DNA of 64,000 nucleotides from Branchiostoma floridae (Eukaryota > Chordata > Leptocardii > Amphioxiformes > Branchiostomatidae). The notes under the pieces are model-generated. The model searched no databases and was not told the origin of the DNA. It saw only the letters and a list, made by a program, of their open reading frames with translations. The first letter of the stretch is position 1, and every line of letters begins with the position of its first letter. This document shows positions 1 through 9,400 of the stretch, piece after piece. A program made the position numbers and the translations under genes. The stretch covers positions 19,641,065 through 19,705,064 of the forward strand of contig NC_049981.1 in NCBI RefSeq assembly GCF_000003815.2, in the 5' to 3' direction.

Positions 1-1
1 T

Positions 2-74
2 GGCAGGTCGAAAAACGTGGGGATGCCCCTGGCCATGCTGCTACACACTGACAAGGAACATCATGAGATCTGTG
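2..74 (+). CDS. MTHFD2: MTHFD2 internal exon (5' end outside window)
   Basis: The open frame starts at base 2 and reads [17 protein letters not shown] then KEHHEIC, the start of the dinucleotide-binding domain. It ends in phase 1 before a GTAGGG donor at 75. The family normally has a further 150 or so residues upstream, including the catalytic Lys, so more exons must lie left of the window. Confidence 0.93.
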
Positions 75-3000
75 GTAGGGAACTTTTCCCTTCAACTTGT
101 AGACTTACTTTCCAGTGTCAGATGTGCACACATGCTGGTACTTTTAGATAGATGTCAATATGTTTTTCACTACAAATTTGCATCAAGATGGAGCTTAATT
201 ACTTAAAGGTAATACCCTTCAGTGTGTGACTATGTTAATCATCATCTTGTTATACTTGCAGTGAAATATTCATTATTCATTTAAGAAATCTCAGTTACCT
301 GTTTAATGCACATATTCTAGTAATTGAACAGACTGACACTTTGTACAATGTATACTACCCTCTGGCCAGTTTTGTCCAAAATCATGCTCCAAACTTACAG
401 CCCATACATAGAGCTACTTGTTACATCAGTACATTACAGTTACATCATGCACAGTTTTAGCAATACACCTTAAAACAGTCTTTAGAGACAAGCAGTGATG
501 TTATATGTTTCTCTAAAACCTTGCATTGCTTACGGATTTGCTAGAACCTAGAGTGAACTTAAAATGCCATTTAAATGTGAAATATGTTTCAATTACCACA
601 GTATTAAAATGCCATTTTTGCTCTAGCGATGTGTTTGGATAATTAGACATTGAGAGATGGTGGGATTTCCAGGAAACATTATTTCTAATCCTTGAAGAAA
701 AATGGAATATTCAAAAGGTATTCACCAGTATCACTTACTGCGATAATACCATGTCTTTGTAGACTTTGATTTCAGTGTAAGGAGTTAGAACCACTATCTT
801 GACACACAACATGGTGGTAGAAGACAGAAAAGGTACTTTTTAGCAACATAAAGTCTTATTTTACACACTAATGGATTGTAACGGGAGGTGCCCCAACACG
901 GTACGCTTTTTCTTGCGCTCAAACTCATGGCGCTCCATCGCTAGTTGCCTGAGAGTGGTCAAAGTTTGATGACTGAATTTTTGTCTTTCGCCGCGCTTCC
1001 GCGGCGAAAGGCAATCAGACTGATATTAGATTGCTGTCCGTCTGTCCGTCCGTCCGTCCGGGTCGACCATGCCATACCGTGCTAGCGAGATATTCTACCC
1101 TGCAGATTCGATGGTATTGCCAAAGGCCATGCAAGTACTAGTATGTATGACATACGTATCGGCCTGCCATGAATGTGCAGCTTGGTTTATACATGGCTTA
1201 TTAGCAGGAATAAAGGACCTGCAATGTGCCCTGCACAACGTATTTGTAGACGTCTATTCAACCAAAGACCTCCGCGATTCAACTTGTACTATATCTGCAA
1301 GGTAAAGAGAAAACATTTAAGGTATCTTTGCGTACGTGTATTCGATGGATATCAGTCACACTTCGTTTCTCTTAGTGAACGCGGCGCGTACGAAAGGGTC
1401 CAAACGTTGTGGTGTCTTTCCTCCCAGTAGGTAGGGGTAGGTCGGACCTTATGATTAGGCGGTCAAGAAACACTGGGCAAGTTCCAAGGACGTTATCGTC
1501 CTTGGCAAGTTCAGAGGATAACAACGTTACAATGCCAGCAGTTGAAGGAAATCTTCATCTCACAATCTGTCACTACCACACGGCAATATTGCAATGTAAT
1601 TGTGGAATATAGCGTTTTTCGTGTGCGTAGAAATGAAAAAGAAATTTTCTTTGACACGGGTGGGCGCAAAGCATCATGGGGCAGCAAAGAAAGTAGATAG
1701 CGGGGAACCCCCTACAGCTGTAGGATCAACCAATCAGAGGTGCGTATTGCGATCACGTGCACGTCTTAGCTAGCTGCAAGCGTAAAAAATCCTGGAATTG
1801 GGCGGGCAGTCTTCAATCCCAGTGTCAAAGATATTTCCACGGCTTGCGGAGCTAGCGGCAATGCGAAAAAAATCCTCGGCTTGCGCTGAGGAACTGGGCG
1901 GGCAGTCTTCAGTCCCAATGCCGTCGACTGGACAGCGGCAAGCACGTCGCTAGCTCGTGAAACACACAATGACGTAATTGCTGTTTGTTTTACTAGGGGT
2001 GAAACCGTCATTTCACCATGTTTCACTCTTTTGTCACGTAGGTGCAATATTTGCTTTCACCCTTCCATATTTACATGGGAACAATGCGAATCCGGGTGAC
2101 ACATTTTCACCGTGTTTCACCAACATTCACCCATTATGTGCCATTTTCACCGTACGCCGTGTCGTAATGATCAAGGAGGTTAAAAAGAGATGGTAGTTGC
2201 AATGGAAAGAGATCCTAAAATCTTCCTAAACTTCAACCTACACAAGAACAGCATCGGCTGTCCCGACATAGTCAGGAGAAAAGCAAGGTAAGGGGTGGAC
2301 ACAATAAACTATACAGCAAAATATGACTCTTAGCAAGGAGGTTAACCTCGTTGCTTTTAGTCCTTCTTTAACCTCCTTGCTTTTAGTCTTCAGATGCGCC
2401 ATATGCATGACGGGTAAAATGTTGATTTGTACCTGTTTTTACAGATTTCATGTTTTTAAGAAACTGACAAATGTCGTAAGTGTTGTCCAAAATTTAACAT
2501 TATTTGGCGGATATCCACAGTATTTGTTGTAGCATTCTAAAGCTATGAAAACTTCATAACTAAATAAAATGATAACATGCTCTTGGCCACAAAAGAAGTG
2601 ACCAACAGTAATTATATTGTCTGGCTATGTTACATTTGCTATTTGACCTGGAGTCCAAATTTCTGGAGAATCATTATTTGTTTGATTGTTTGGTTGTTTG
2701 GAGGTTTGGAGGTTTGGTTGTTGAACCTCATATTTAAAACAAGGAGAGTTTTCGGTTTTTACAGTGAGTAGGTTAGTTCCAGTGCCACAAAGCCTGTGTC
2801 TACATCGAACATGTGTCTAGTTGTAACATATTTTGATTACCCCACAACTCGCTCATTTTTGCATCCCCTTTCCTTACAGAGAGAGCATTAAGCAGGTAGC
2901 TAAGCTGTTGGTGCAGATCCATGCCTTGGACCACGCCCTGCAGGTCGCCAGAGAACACAGCCTCAAGGATCTCAAACAGATGGTTGTCGGGCGGTAGCAC

Positions 3001-6000
3001 ATGGTTACCACACAGGATACTATACATCCTTCAGAAACTTGGGAACATGGGCTTTCAAAAAACTTACCACCTGTAGCTTTTACACTGGTCAGCTTGTGGT
3101 CATCTCATATGGTAAAGGATATCTAGTCCATTGTATAGTAAGTCCTTTCATGAACTAGTGATATTGAGTAGCACAAACTTAGATGGGGGAGGGGAGGACC
3201 AGGTCGGATCAAAGAAATCTCCAATTGTTTCCATCTCATGTGAACTGGGTTGACAGACATGATGTAAGATTTTGGTGTAGAAATGGCAAGNNNNNNNNNN
3301 NNNNNNNNNNNNNNNNNNNNNNNNNNNNNNNNNNNNNNNNNNNNNNNNNNNNNNNNNNNNNNNNNNNNNNNNNNNNNNNNNNNNNNNNNNNNNNNNNNNN
3401 NNNNNNNNNNNNNNNNNNNNNNNNNNNNNNNNNNNNNNNNNNNNNNNNNNNNNNNNNNNNNNNNNNNNNNNNNNNNNNNNNNNNNNNNNNNNNNNNNNNN
3501 NNNNNNNNNNNNNNNNNNNNNNNNNNNNNNNNNNNNNNNNNNNNNNNNNNNNNNNNNNNNNNNNNNNNNNNNNNNNNNNNNNNNNNNNNNNNNNNNNNNN
3601 NNNNNNNNNNNNNNNNNNNNNNNNNNNNNNNNNNNNNNNNNNNNNNNNNNNNNNNNNNNNNNNNNNNNNNNNNNNNNNNNNNNNNNNNNNNNNNNNNNNA
3701 ATCAGGGGTGCGTACTTTAATTGGGGTGCGTACTTTATTCGAGAATATACGGTAAGTCCTTTCATGAACTAGTGATATTGAGTAGCACAAACTTAGATGG
3801 GGGAGGGGAGGACCAGGTCGGATCAAAGAAATCTCCAATTGTTTCCATCTCATGTGAACTGGGTTGACAGACATGATGTAAGATTTTGGTGTAGAAATGG
3901 CCATTGTAACAAACCTATAATTACCGGTATGTAATTTTAGTACGCCTTATTCTTATAAAGGATTCATACCTTCTGTAACATCTGGAGTCTGTACATGTTC
4001 ATAGTGTGTACTGGTGCAGTCTCTCTGCTAGCAGGTAGTGAAGAAATACAGTCAGAATATGATGTCCTTTCCACTTTTACATTGTACAACTCAAGTGATG
4101 GCTATCATGAGGAAATATCTGCCTTTGATCAACATTCATTGAACGGAAAAAAAGCATCCATCCTGAATCTTAGCACATTCTAATCGTGTTTGGTGAAGAC
4201 TGGTGACAGTGTATAGATTGACTTGAGTAGGGAACTGTGAGCATTGTACATACAGGAAAGATGTGAAAGCTATATACAATGTATCTACTGAGTTTTGTGG
4301 AGGTCTACTGTCAAAAGAGTCAAATAAAACTTGATTTTTTTTTTTTGCATACAAAAATCGTTACCGACTGAATTTGTCAGTTATTCTATTTATGAATCTC
4401 CTAAAGGCACAGCATCAAGTTCTCTGACGAGGTCTTTTTTAACCTCCTTGGTGTTATTAAACAGCCGTCGGGGTCTCGCTGGCGGCGTCTCGCGTCCTCC
4501 CCAGCCATGTGGAAATTTTGGAAGGTCGGTGACCGGAGAGAGCTCGCCCGGAACGTCGCATGTATAGACAACTACTTTTGTATAGTTGCATATGTTGGAA
4601 CAAATAGCAATTTATTACAGGCCTGCGATAACAAAACCTACTAGTATATTGTTTTCGTTGGCGTCCATGGGCGCCACCANNNNNNNNNNNNNNNNNNNNN
4701 NNNNNNNNNNNNNNNNNNNNNNNNNNNNNNNNNNNNNNNNNNNNNNNNNNNNNNNNNNNNNNNNNNNNNNNNNNNNNNNTGTCGCGATTTTGATGTGTTA
4801 TTACGATGTTCAATTTTAGGACCATATATCCGTGCACAAAATAAAGCGCTTATATACCGACGCTTTCGATCAGTCCTCTGATCCTTCTCAAGTTGAAATG
4901 ACCCAGAGCCTAAGTCACGATGTGGAGAATTACCTCTATGAAATCCAGAATTGTGCAGAGATCTGACGTGGGGTGGGTGGCGGTTGCATGTGGAAAATTG
5001 CTTACTACTCGAAATTTCAAGGGATCTTCGTGGAAGAAACTTCAACAAAAGTGTATCCCTCTTTGATATATGTAAAATACACTGACTAATATTTTATCTA
5101 ATTGATTTCAAATGAGAAGATTCCAAGCTACCCCGATGGAGTGAGTTTGTGGCCCATAACCACTGACGTAATGAATCAAAATCTCAATAATTTTGCTTTC
5201 CGAAAAGAAATGAAACGTTCCTTTCAACATACCACAATGAAACTGCATTTGCATTTTGAAACTCATTAAGTACAATTTTATTAACAGACACAGACCTGAC
5301 AAAAATCAGTAAACTGGATGCTGCACCAATTAGAAAATGAACACATTATATCAGCAGGCATCTATACGTTTAAGGGCTTACTGGTGCAATAAATTACGAG
5401 AACAAATTGAATAAACTTTGTACGTCAACGTACAGAACAAGTGTTGTTCACATGAACATAGGACTTTATAACACCAGTGGTAATCAGATACTCCACTAAT
5501 TCCTTAGTAGCGAAATGGACAATTGTTTTGAGTATCGCCCCTTCAAAAGTTTGCACAGACCATCAAGTCCGGACCTGCACCTGATCCTTTGTACCTGTAC
5601 CTGAATTTTCTGTTCCAGTACCCACCCCTAGTTCATACCATTGAAACTGTTCTGAAACTCATCTGGTAAAAGTTTTACCTACACAATATAAGTAAGCGAA
5701 AGACCAGCTTTTTTTAAAAGCTCTTGTTTACACATAGATTTGAACAACATACTTGAATAAGAAATGCATTCATGTGGTTCATGAACCTTTCGCGCTGCGT
5801 GTTACGGCAAACACTGTGAGACAATTTCGTGTATGTGACCTTCCAATTTTGTGCTACGCTGGACAGTGTGCCTAACTCGGTACGCTTTTTTACATTTTGC
5901 TCTCTTCAGAAGTAAGTGGTAAATTTAAGTACACAGAAAAAAATCAATAGTATGATATTTTAGATTACTTTTAACAGTAAAATCGTGACTGTATGTACTT

Positions 6001-9000
6001 TCTGTCTCATATGAGGAAGGCTGTACCTAGAACAATCCAGCTGATGTTTTTACGGGCAATGGGCTGAATGCACTGATTGTGAATGCCCGACTAAAAAAAC
6101 CATTACGAAAAAACGACACCACCAACATCAACAAAACTCTGTGTGATTATATGAAAACATCATATACATCTCTCTATCAAGTCTTATTTTCATAGACAGC
6201 ACGATTCATTTGTTACAGTCAAATAAATCTTTGGAGCGTTCTCTTGTCTGCCACATTCACGGCCACACTCCCTTGGGAGTACAATGGTGGCAATGTTTAT
6301 GTCGCTTCCTTTTGGTTGCTTTTCTACTCAACAAACATTTGAAGACCCATATCCATAGTGTTTTATGGAGCTTTATTTATGTGTATCATGGCAGTCGTGT
6401 GACTGCTTGGACGAGTTTGTATAGTTAGCGACACGAGCCGCCAATACGCAGAGGCCGGTGACCGCAGTGATTCAGCACTGTCGAAATTACTGTTAGAATT
6501 CTGTTTTTAAAAAACATGAAGTAAATATGTTAAAGTATACTTGGAATGCAAATTAAAGCTGTGTGCATGGACTTGGTTCATTTACCTTTGTAATCAGCAT
6601 AGTCAGTGGCAACAAACACGGTGTACTTATGGATAATAAGATCAGAAAAAAAATCCGTACCGTCTTAGGACGGGAACCGTCTTAGGGCGGTCCCCGTTAG
6701 TACACATTTATAGGAATACTAGCCATTCATATAAACTCCCTATTAGAAGAACCAAATAAACTAAACAGACTGGTACAGCCGATAGCAACTTTGATGCATG
6801 AGTTAGAATATCCCATGTGATGCATAGAATACATTTCCCTTCCCTAGGGAAACAGTTCATTTTTTGCCACTTTTCCTCTATCTTGGCTTTCCTGTCCATC
6901 CAATTCATAGGTAGGAATCGGTAAAAACTTGGTGGGATATAGATGTTATTTGAAACAGCCTGCCTCCATGTATGGCTGTTGTGTTTCAGTCACTTTGACA
7001 AAACATCACATTCTCTCTTGATGTCTAGTTTTGAGATAACACCATGGGAGATGAATTCCTTATTTAAAAGTTACGTTCATAAGCATGGCTTCTTTGTGCA
7101 TCAGTCATTATGTTTCTTCCTGTATTTCACCACATGCTCTCCTAGATAAACCACAGAGCAGCATTCCTCCTCTGGTGAATGTGTAAGGAAAAGTTGGAGG
7201 AAACACTGACAGGTTGGGAGGAAACACTGGCCTTACATTTCCTTGCTTTGTTTCCTGTTAGAGAGATCAAGCAGCCATCCCAGCATTCCTTGCAACACAC
7301 ATTGTACTACACACATCCCTGATGGCTGACTGTGGGAAACAAGCATATAGCCTTGTCATATTGCCTTTGACTGTGTAGCAAGTGTACAATTTGATCACTT
7401 AATTTTCTTTTCTTGAATCTGCTTTCCTGTGCAGCTGATGCCACCACGACGATCTGCCACCGGTACACCCCCGGGGACCAGCTGGAAGTGTTCACCAAGA
7501 CGGCGGACATCATCATCGTGGCGGTGGGCCAGCCCAACCTCATCACTGCAGACATGGTGAAGGAAGGGGTGGTGGTGATAGACGTGGGCATCAACAGGGT
7601 CATGGACCCCGCCACTGGCAAAATGAAGCTTGTTGGAGATGTGGACTTTGAAGGTCTGTAAATTTGCTTGTGTTTGCTATCAAGATCTCCTAGGGTGATT
7701 TAACATGTTTTCTCCTATGTTCTTCAACATATCGTTTTTGTGTTTGATCGTACATCAACATGTCTTTTTTTCCATTGATTGTTTATATTATTCATCTTCT
7801 ATCTTTGTATATGCTGTATTTTACTTAATGTAATCGTATCATATTTTTGTATTATTGATGGAATAGCTTCTTATACATATTTTTCTTTTTGCCCGATCCT
7901 CAATAAACAAAGCAATAACCTAATAATGTTCCATCATTTTTATCCTCACGTTAATCGCTAGAACATAATTACCGGATTACAGGATACCATGAAGCTAGCT
8001 ACCTTTTACCTTATTTCTTCCACTCTTGCTCAGTTTTTTGGACCAATGTTATGCTTTGAATTACGACTGTAACCAATATGTAACATGAAGATATAAGAAA
8101 TATATGCAGTGTATGCTGTTGTTGTGTAACAACTCACCTGTCATACAGGTGTGTCCCAAAAAGCAAGCTACATCACCCCAGTGCCGGGAGGTGTTGGCCC
8201 CATGACAGTGGCCATGCTGATGAAGAACACCATGCAGGCAGCTAAGGGCCAGTATAGCTGGGACTGATTCAGTACTACTGACAACATGCAGATAATACAA
8301 AGTAATCTGTTAGTCTACATGTGTAGCTGTAACATGCTTCCTGTAACATGTTTCCTGTTTTTTCGTCCTTTATTTTGCTACAAACAGCATATTGATCACA
8401 GAAAGTAATCTATCACCCAGCTACCCACAGCTCCTGTAATCGTGCTTTTAAACAAAGCCTTTTCTTTTGTTTCCTTGCAAACAACAGAGCACATGTATTT
8501 TTCAATTTGCTTTTGAAGTGTGCATTAATTCCTTTTCAGACTTTTATTTCCAGCTGTACACTACCCTCCCAAACCCACTGGTCCTACCCTCTTGCCTTAG
8601 TTCTGCTGCACAGATAATGCAGAATATGTACTCCTAGTGAGACAACCATAGCAAAGGAAAGAACCTTCATAGCTCTGCTCTTCCCATCCCGAATACCACC
8701 ATTTTTAGCAAAATCTTTCCACACTATGCATAACACAGGTCACTTTGAATTTGTTAAGACAGTAGGTAAATGAAACATAACTGTAAAAGTTATGTAAGGA
8801 ACAAATATACCATGATGTATCTTTCCCAAATGCCATATAAAACTCTATAAACTCATGAACAAGTCGAAACAAAAAGGTTAATTCTGATAAGTGTTTAAAA
8901 GTAAGCATTTTTTTTCAAACTTGAAGTGACCTGTATTGCTATACTTGTATGCTTTTCTTTTACTTGATTTAAGTTTTACCACAGCTTTGCTTTTTGTTTC

Positions 9001-9400
9001 AAGAAGGTCCTGCTTTCCTCCATTGTCTTTTTGTTGGCTTCTTTTCCATCACAGGACCCCACCTGCAGTGTTGATATCAATATCTTCTTGTATCTGGTTT
9101 GTCCCTGCTGTTTTTTTTGCAGTGGTTTGTTCCGTTGTTACTCTTAACGTCGGATCAAGAGTTTAAAATTATATGACAGTATATTGAATGCTTAATAAAA
9201 TGTATTAACATCTGTATAATGATTCTGTCCTTCCAACAGGAGTGTCCACGAAGGCTAGCTACATCACACCGGTGCCAGGCGGGGTGGGGCCCATGACTGT
9301 TGCCATGTTGATGAAGAATACTCTGGCTGCTGCCAAGAAAGACCCCAGCTATGGCCTGTCCATGCACCCAAAGAAAACACTAGGCCAGGAAGTCTCATAA
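2..9400 (+). CDS. MTHFD2: Mitochondrial methylenetetrahydrofolate dehydrogenase/cyclohydrolase, MTHFD2 type (3' part, two alternative last exons)
   Basis: This enzyme oxidises 5,10-methylene-THF and hydrolyses the methenyl product in mitochondrial one-carbon metabolism. Coding exons seen are 2-74 (cut by the window edge), 7435-7653, and either 8149-8267 or 9240-9400 as the last exon. All junctions are GT-AG, and every exon join leaves one base to start the next codon. Visible motifs are GRSKNVGMP of the nucleotide-binding fold, CHRYTP, DVGINRV, and PGGVGPMT, the family signature, in both last exons. The Arg of GRSK, the Asp of DATTTICHR and the Arg of CHR have the same spacing as human Arg201, Asp225 and Arg233. 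Those bind phosphate/NAD in MTHFD2 and are not all kept in cytosolic MTHFD1 (recalled, not searched). MTHFD2 and MTHFD2L cannot be separated without the missing 5' half. Confidence 0.93.
985..1010. repeat. Perfect GC-rich hairpin
   Basis: An 11-bp perfect stem, CTTTCGCCGCG, closes on a CTTC tetraloop. It sits next to a short GTCC tandem run (about 1034-1061). It lies in the MTHFD2 intron and is probably part of a dispersed element rather than a regulatory terminator. Confidence 0.7.
1788..1920. repeat. Direct repeat of a GC-rich 28-bp motif
   Basis: The phrase TGGGCGGGCAGTCTTCA followed by RTCCCA occurs twice about 93 bp apart, each time 10-20 bp after an ATCCT-like word. The stretch between holds CGGCTTGCG twice. 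It is likely a fragment of an old transposable element. Confidence 0.5.
2332..2381. repeat. Short inverted repeat, 14-bp arms
   Basis: AGCAAGGAGGTTAA at 2332-2345 is the exact reverse complement of 2368-2381. The core word AAGGAGGTTAA also occurs near 2173 and, inverted, near 4440. This suggests remnants of one inverted-repeat transposon family. Confidence 0.6.
2880..2997 (+). CDS. Exon-like open stretch within MTHFD2 intron, unknown product
   Basis: A strong acceptor (cccctttccttacag) precedes 38 open codons ending in TAG at 2995-2997. They read [20 protein letters not shown] then [18 protein letters not shown], a probable amphipathic helix. Third positions are G/C-rich, unlike the flanks. 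The frame needs two bases from an upstream exon, while the MTHFD2 exon supplies one, so this is not an MTHFD2 exon in this frame. The minus strand of the same stretch is also open ([14 protein letters not shown] and on), with a possible GTAAGG donor, so the strand is uncertain. I do not recognise either product. Confidence 0.35.
3138..3287. repeat. 150-bp sequence, left copy flanking an N gap
   Basis: Base for base identical with 3752-3901 on the other side of the gap. Exact identity in otherwise polymorphic intron DNA suggests an unmerged contig overlap or two alleles placed in tandem rather than a real duplication. Confidence 0.85.
3291..3699. other. Assembly gap (409 N)
   Basis: Run of N. 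Open frames drawn across it are meaningless. Confidence 0.99.
3700..3751. repeat. Dispersed repeat end
   Basis: A stretch with two copies of GTGCGTACTTTA-like words. A close relative lies at 61917-61962, so this is a dispersed transposon end. Confidence 0.5.
3752..3901. repeat. 150-bp sequence, right copy flanking an N gap
   Basis: Identical to 3138-3287; see that entry. Confidence 0.85.
4680..4779. other. Assembly gap (100 N)
   Basis: Run of exactly 100 N, the usual placeholder for a gap of unknown size. Confidence 0.99.
7435..7653 (+). CDS. MTHFD2: MTHFD2 internal exon
   Basis: A pyrimidine-rich acceptor (ttcctgtgcag) precedes the exon. It encodes [16 protein letters not shown], then a stretch with [30 protein letters not shown] and [10 protein letters not shown], the second half of the nucleotide-binding domain. 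It ends in phase 1 at a GTCTGT donor, so the final Gly codon is completed by either last exon. Third codon positions are G/C-rich compared with the surrounding intron. Confidence 0.95.
8149..8267 (+). CDS. MTHFD2: MTHFD2 alternative last exon A (short C-terminus)
   Basis: The acceptor is gtcatacag. The exon completes DFEG and continues [20 protein letters not shown], then [18 protein letters not shown] and stop at 8265-8267. It carries the full family signature PGGVGPMT. Its tail after the signature is about 12 residues shorter than that of exon B. It cannot be spliced on to exon B without repeating the signature, so the two are expected to be mutually exclusive. Confidence 0.85.
9240..9400 (+). 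CDS. MTHFD2: MTHFD2 alternative last exon B (long C-terminus)
   Basis: The acceptor is ttccaacag. The exon completes DFEG and encodes [20 protein letters not shown], then [32 protein letters not shown] and stop at 9398-9400. Over the first 32 shared codons it differs from exon A by about 16 synonymous and 3 amino-acid changes, which points to long purifying selection on both. Its longer tail is nearer to the length of vertebrate MTHFD2. Confidence 0.88.

Larger units (their letters stand above)
75..7434 (+). other. MTHFD2 intron, 7.4 kb
   Basis: This long intron separates the two exons of the nucleotide-binding domain. It contains a perfect GC-rich hairpin (985-1010), a duplicated GC-rich motif (about 1788-1920), a short inverted repeat (2332-2381), one exon-like stretch (2880-2997), and two N gaps (3291-3699 and 4680-4779). 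The first gap is flanked by an identical 150-bp sequence. No convincing nested gene was found in the remainder. Confidence 0.85.

Noticed and set aside
985-1010. Intrinsic transcription terminator
   Set aside because: The stem is not followed by a T run and the context is a eukaryotic intron.
3148-3904. Long frames spanning the N run at 3291-3699
   Set aside because: They exist only because N codons are not counted as stops. The same holds at 4680-4779, 34288-34387, 37263-37486, 43499-43644, 49398-49609 and 54454-54938.
7307-7621. Minus-strand frame opposite the MTHFD2 exon
   Set aside because: Shadow of a strongly conserved plus-strand exon with correct splice sites and phase.
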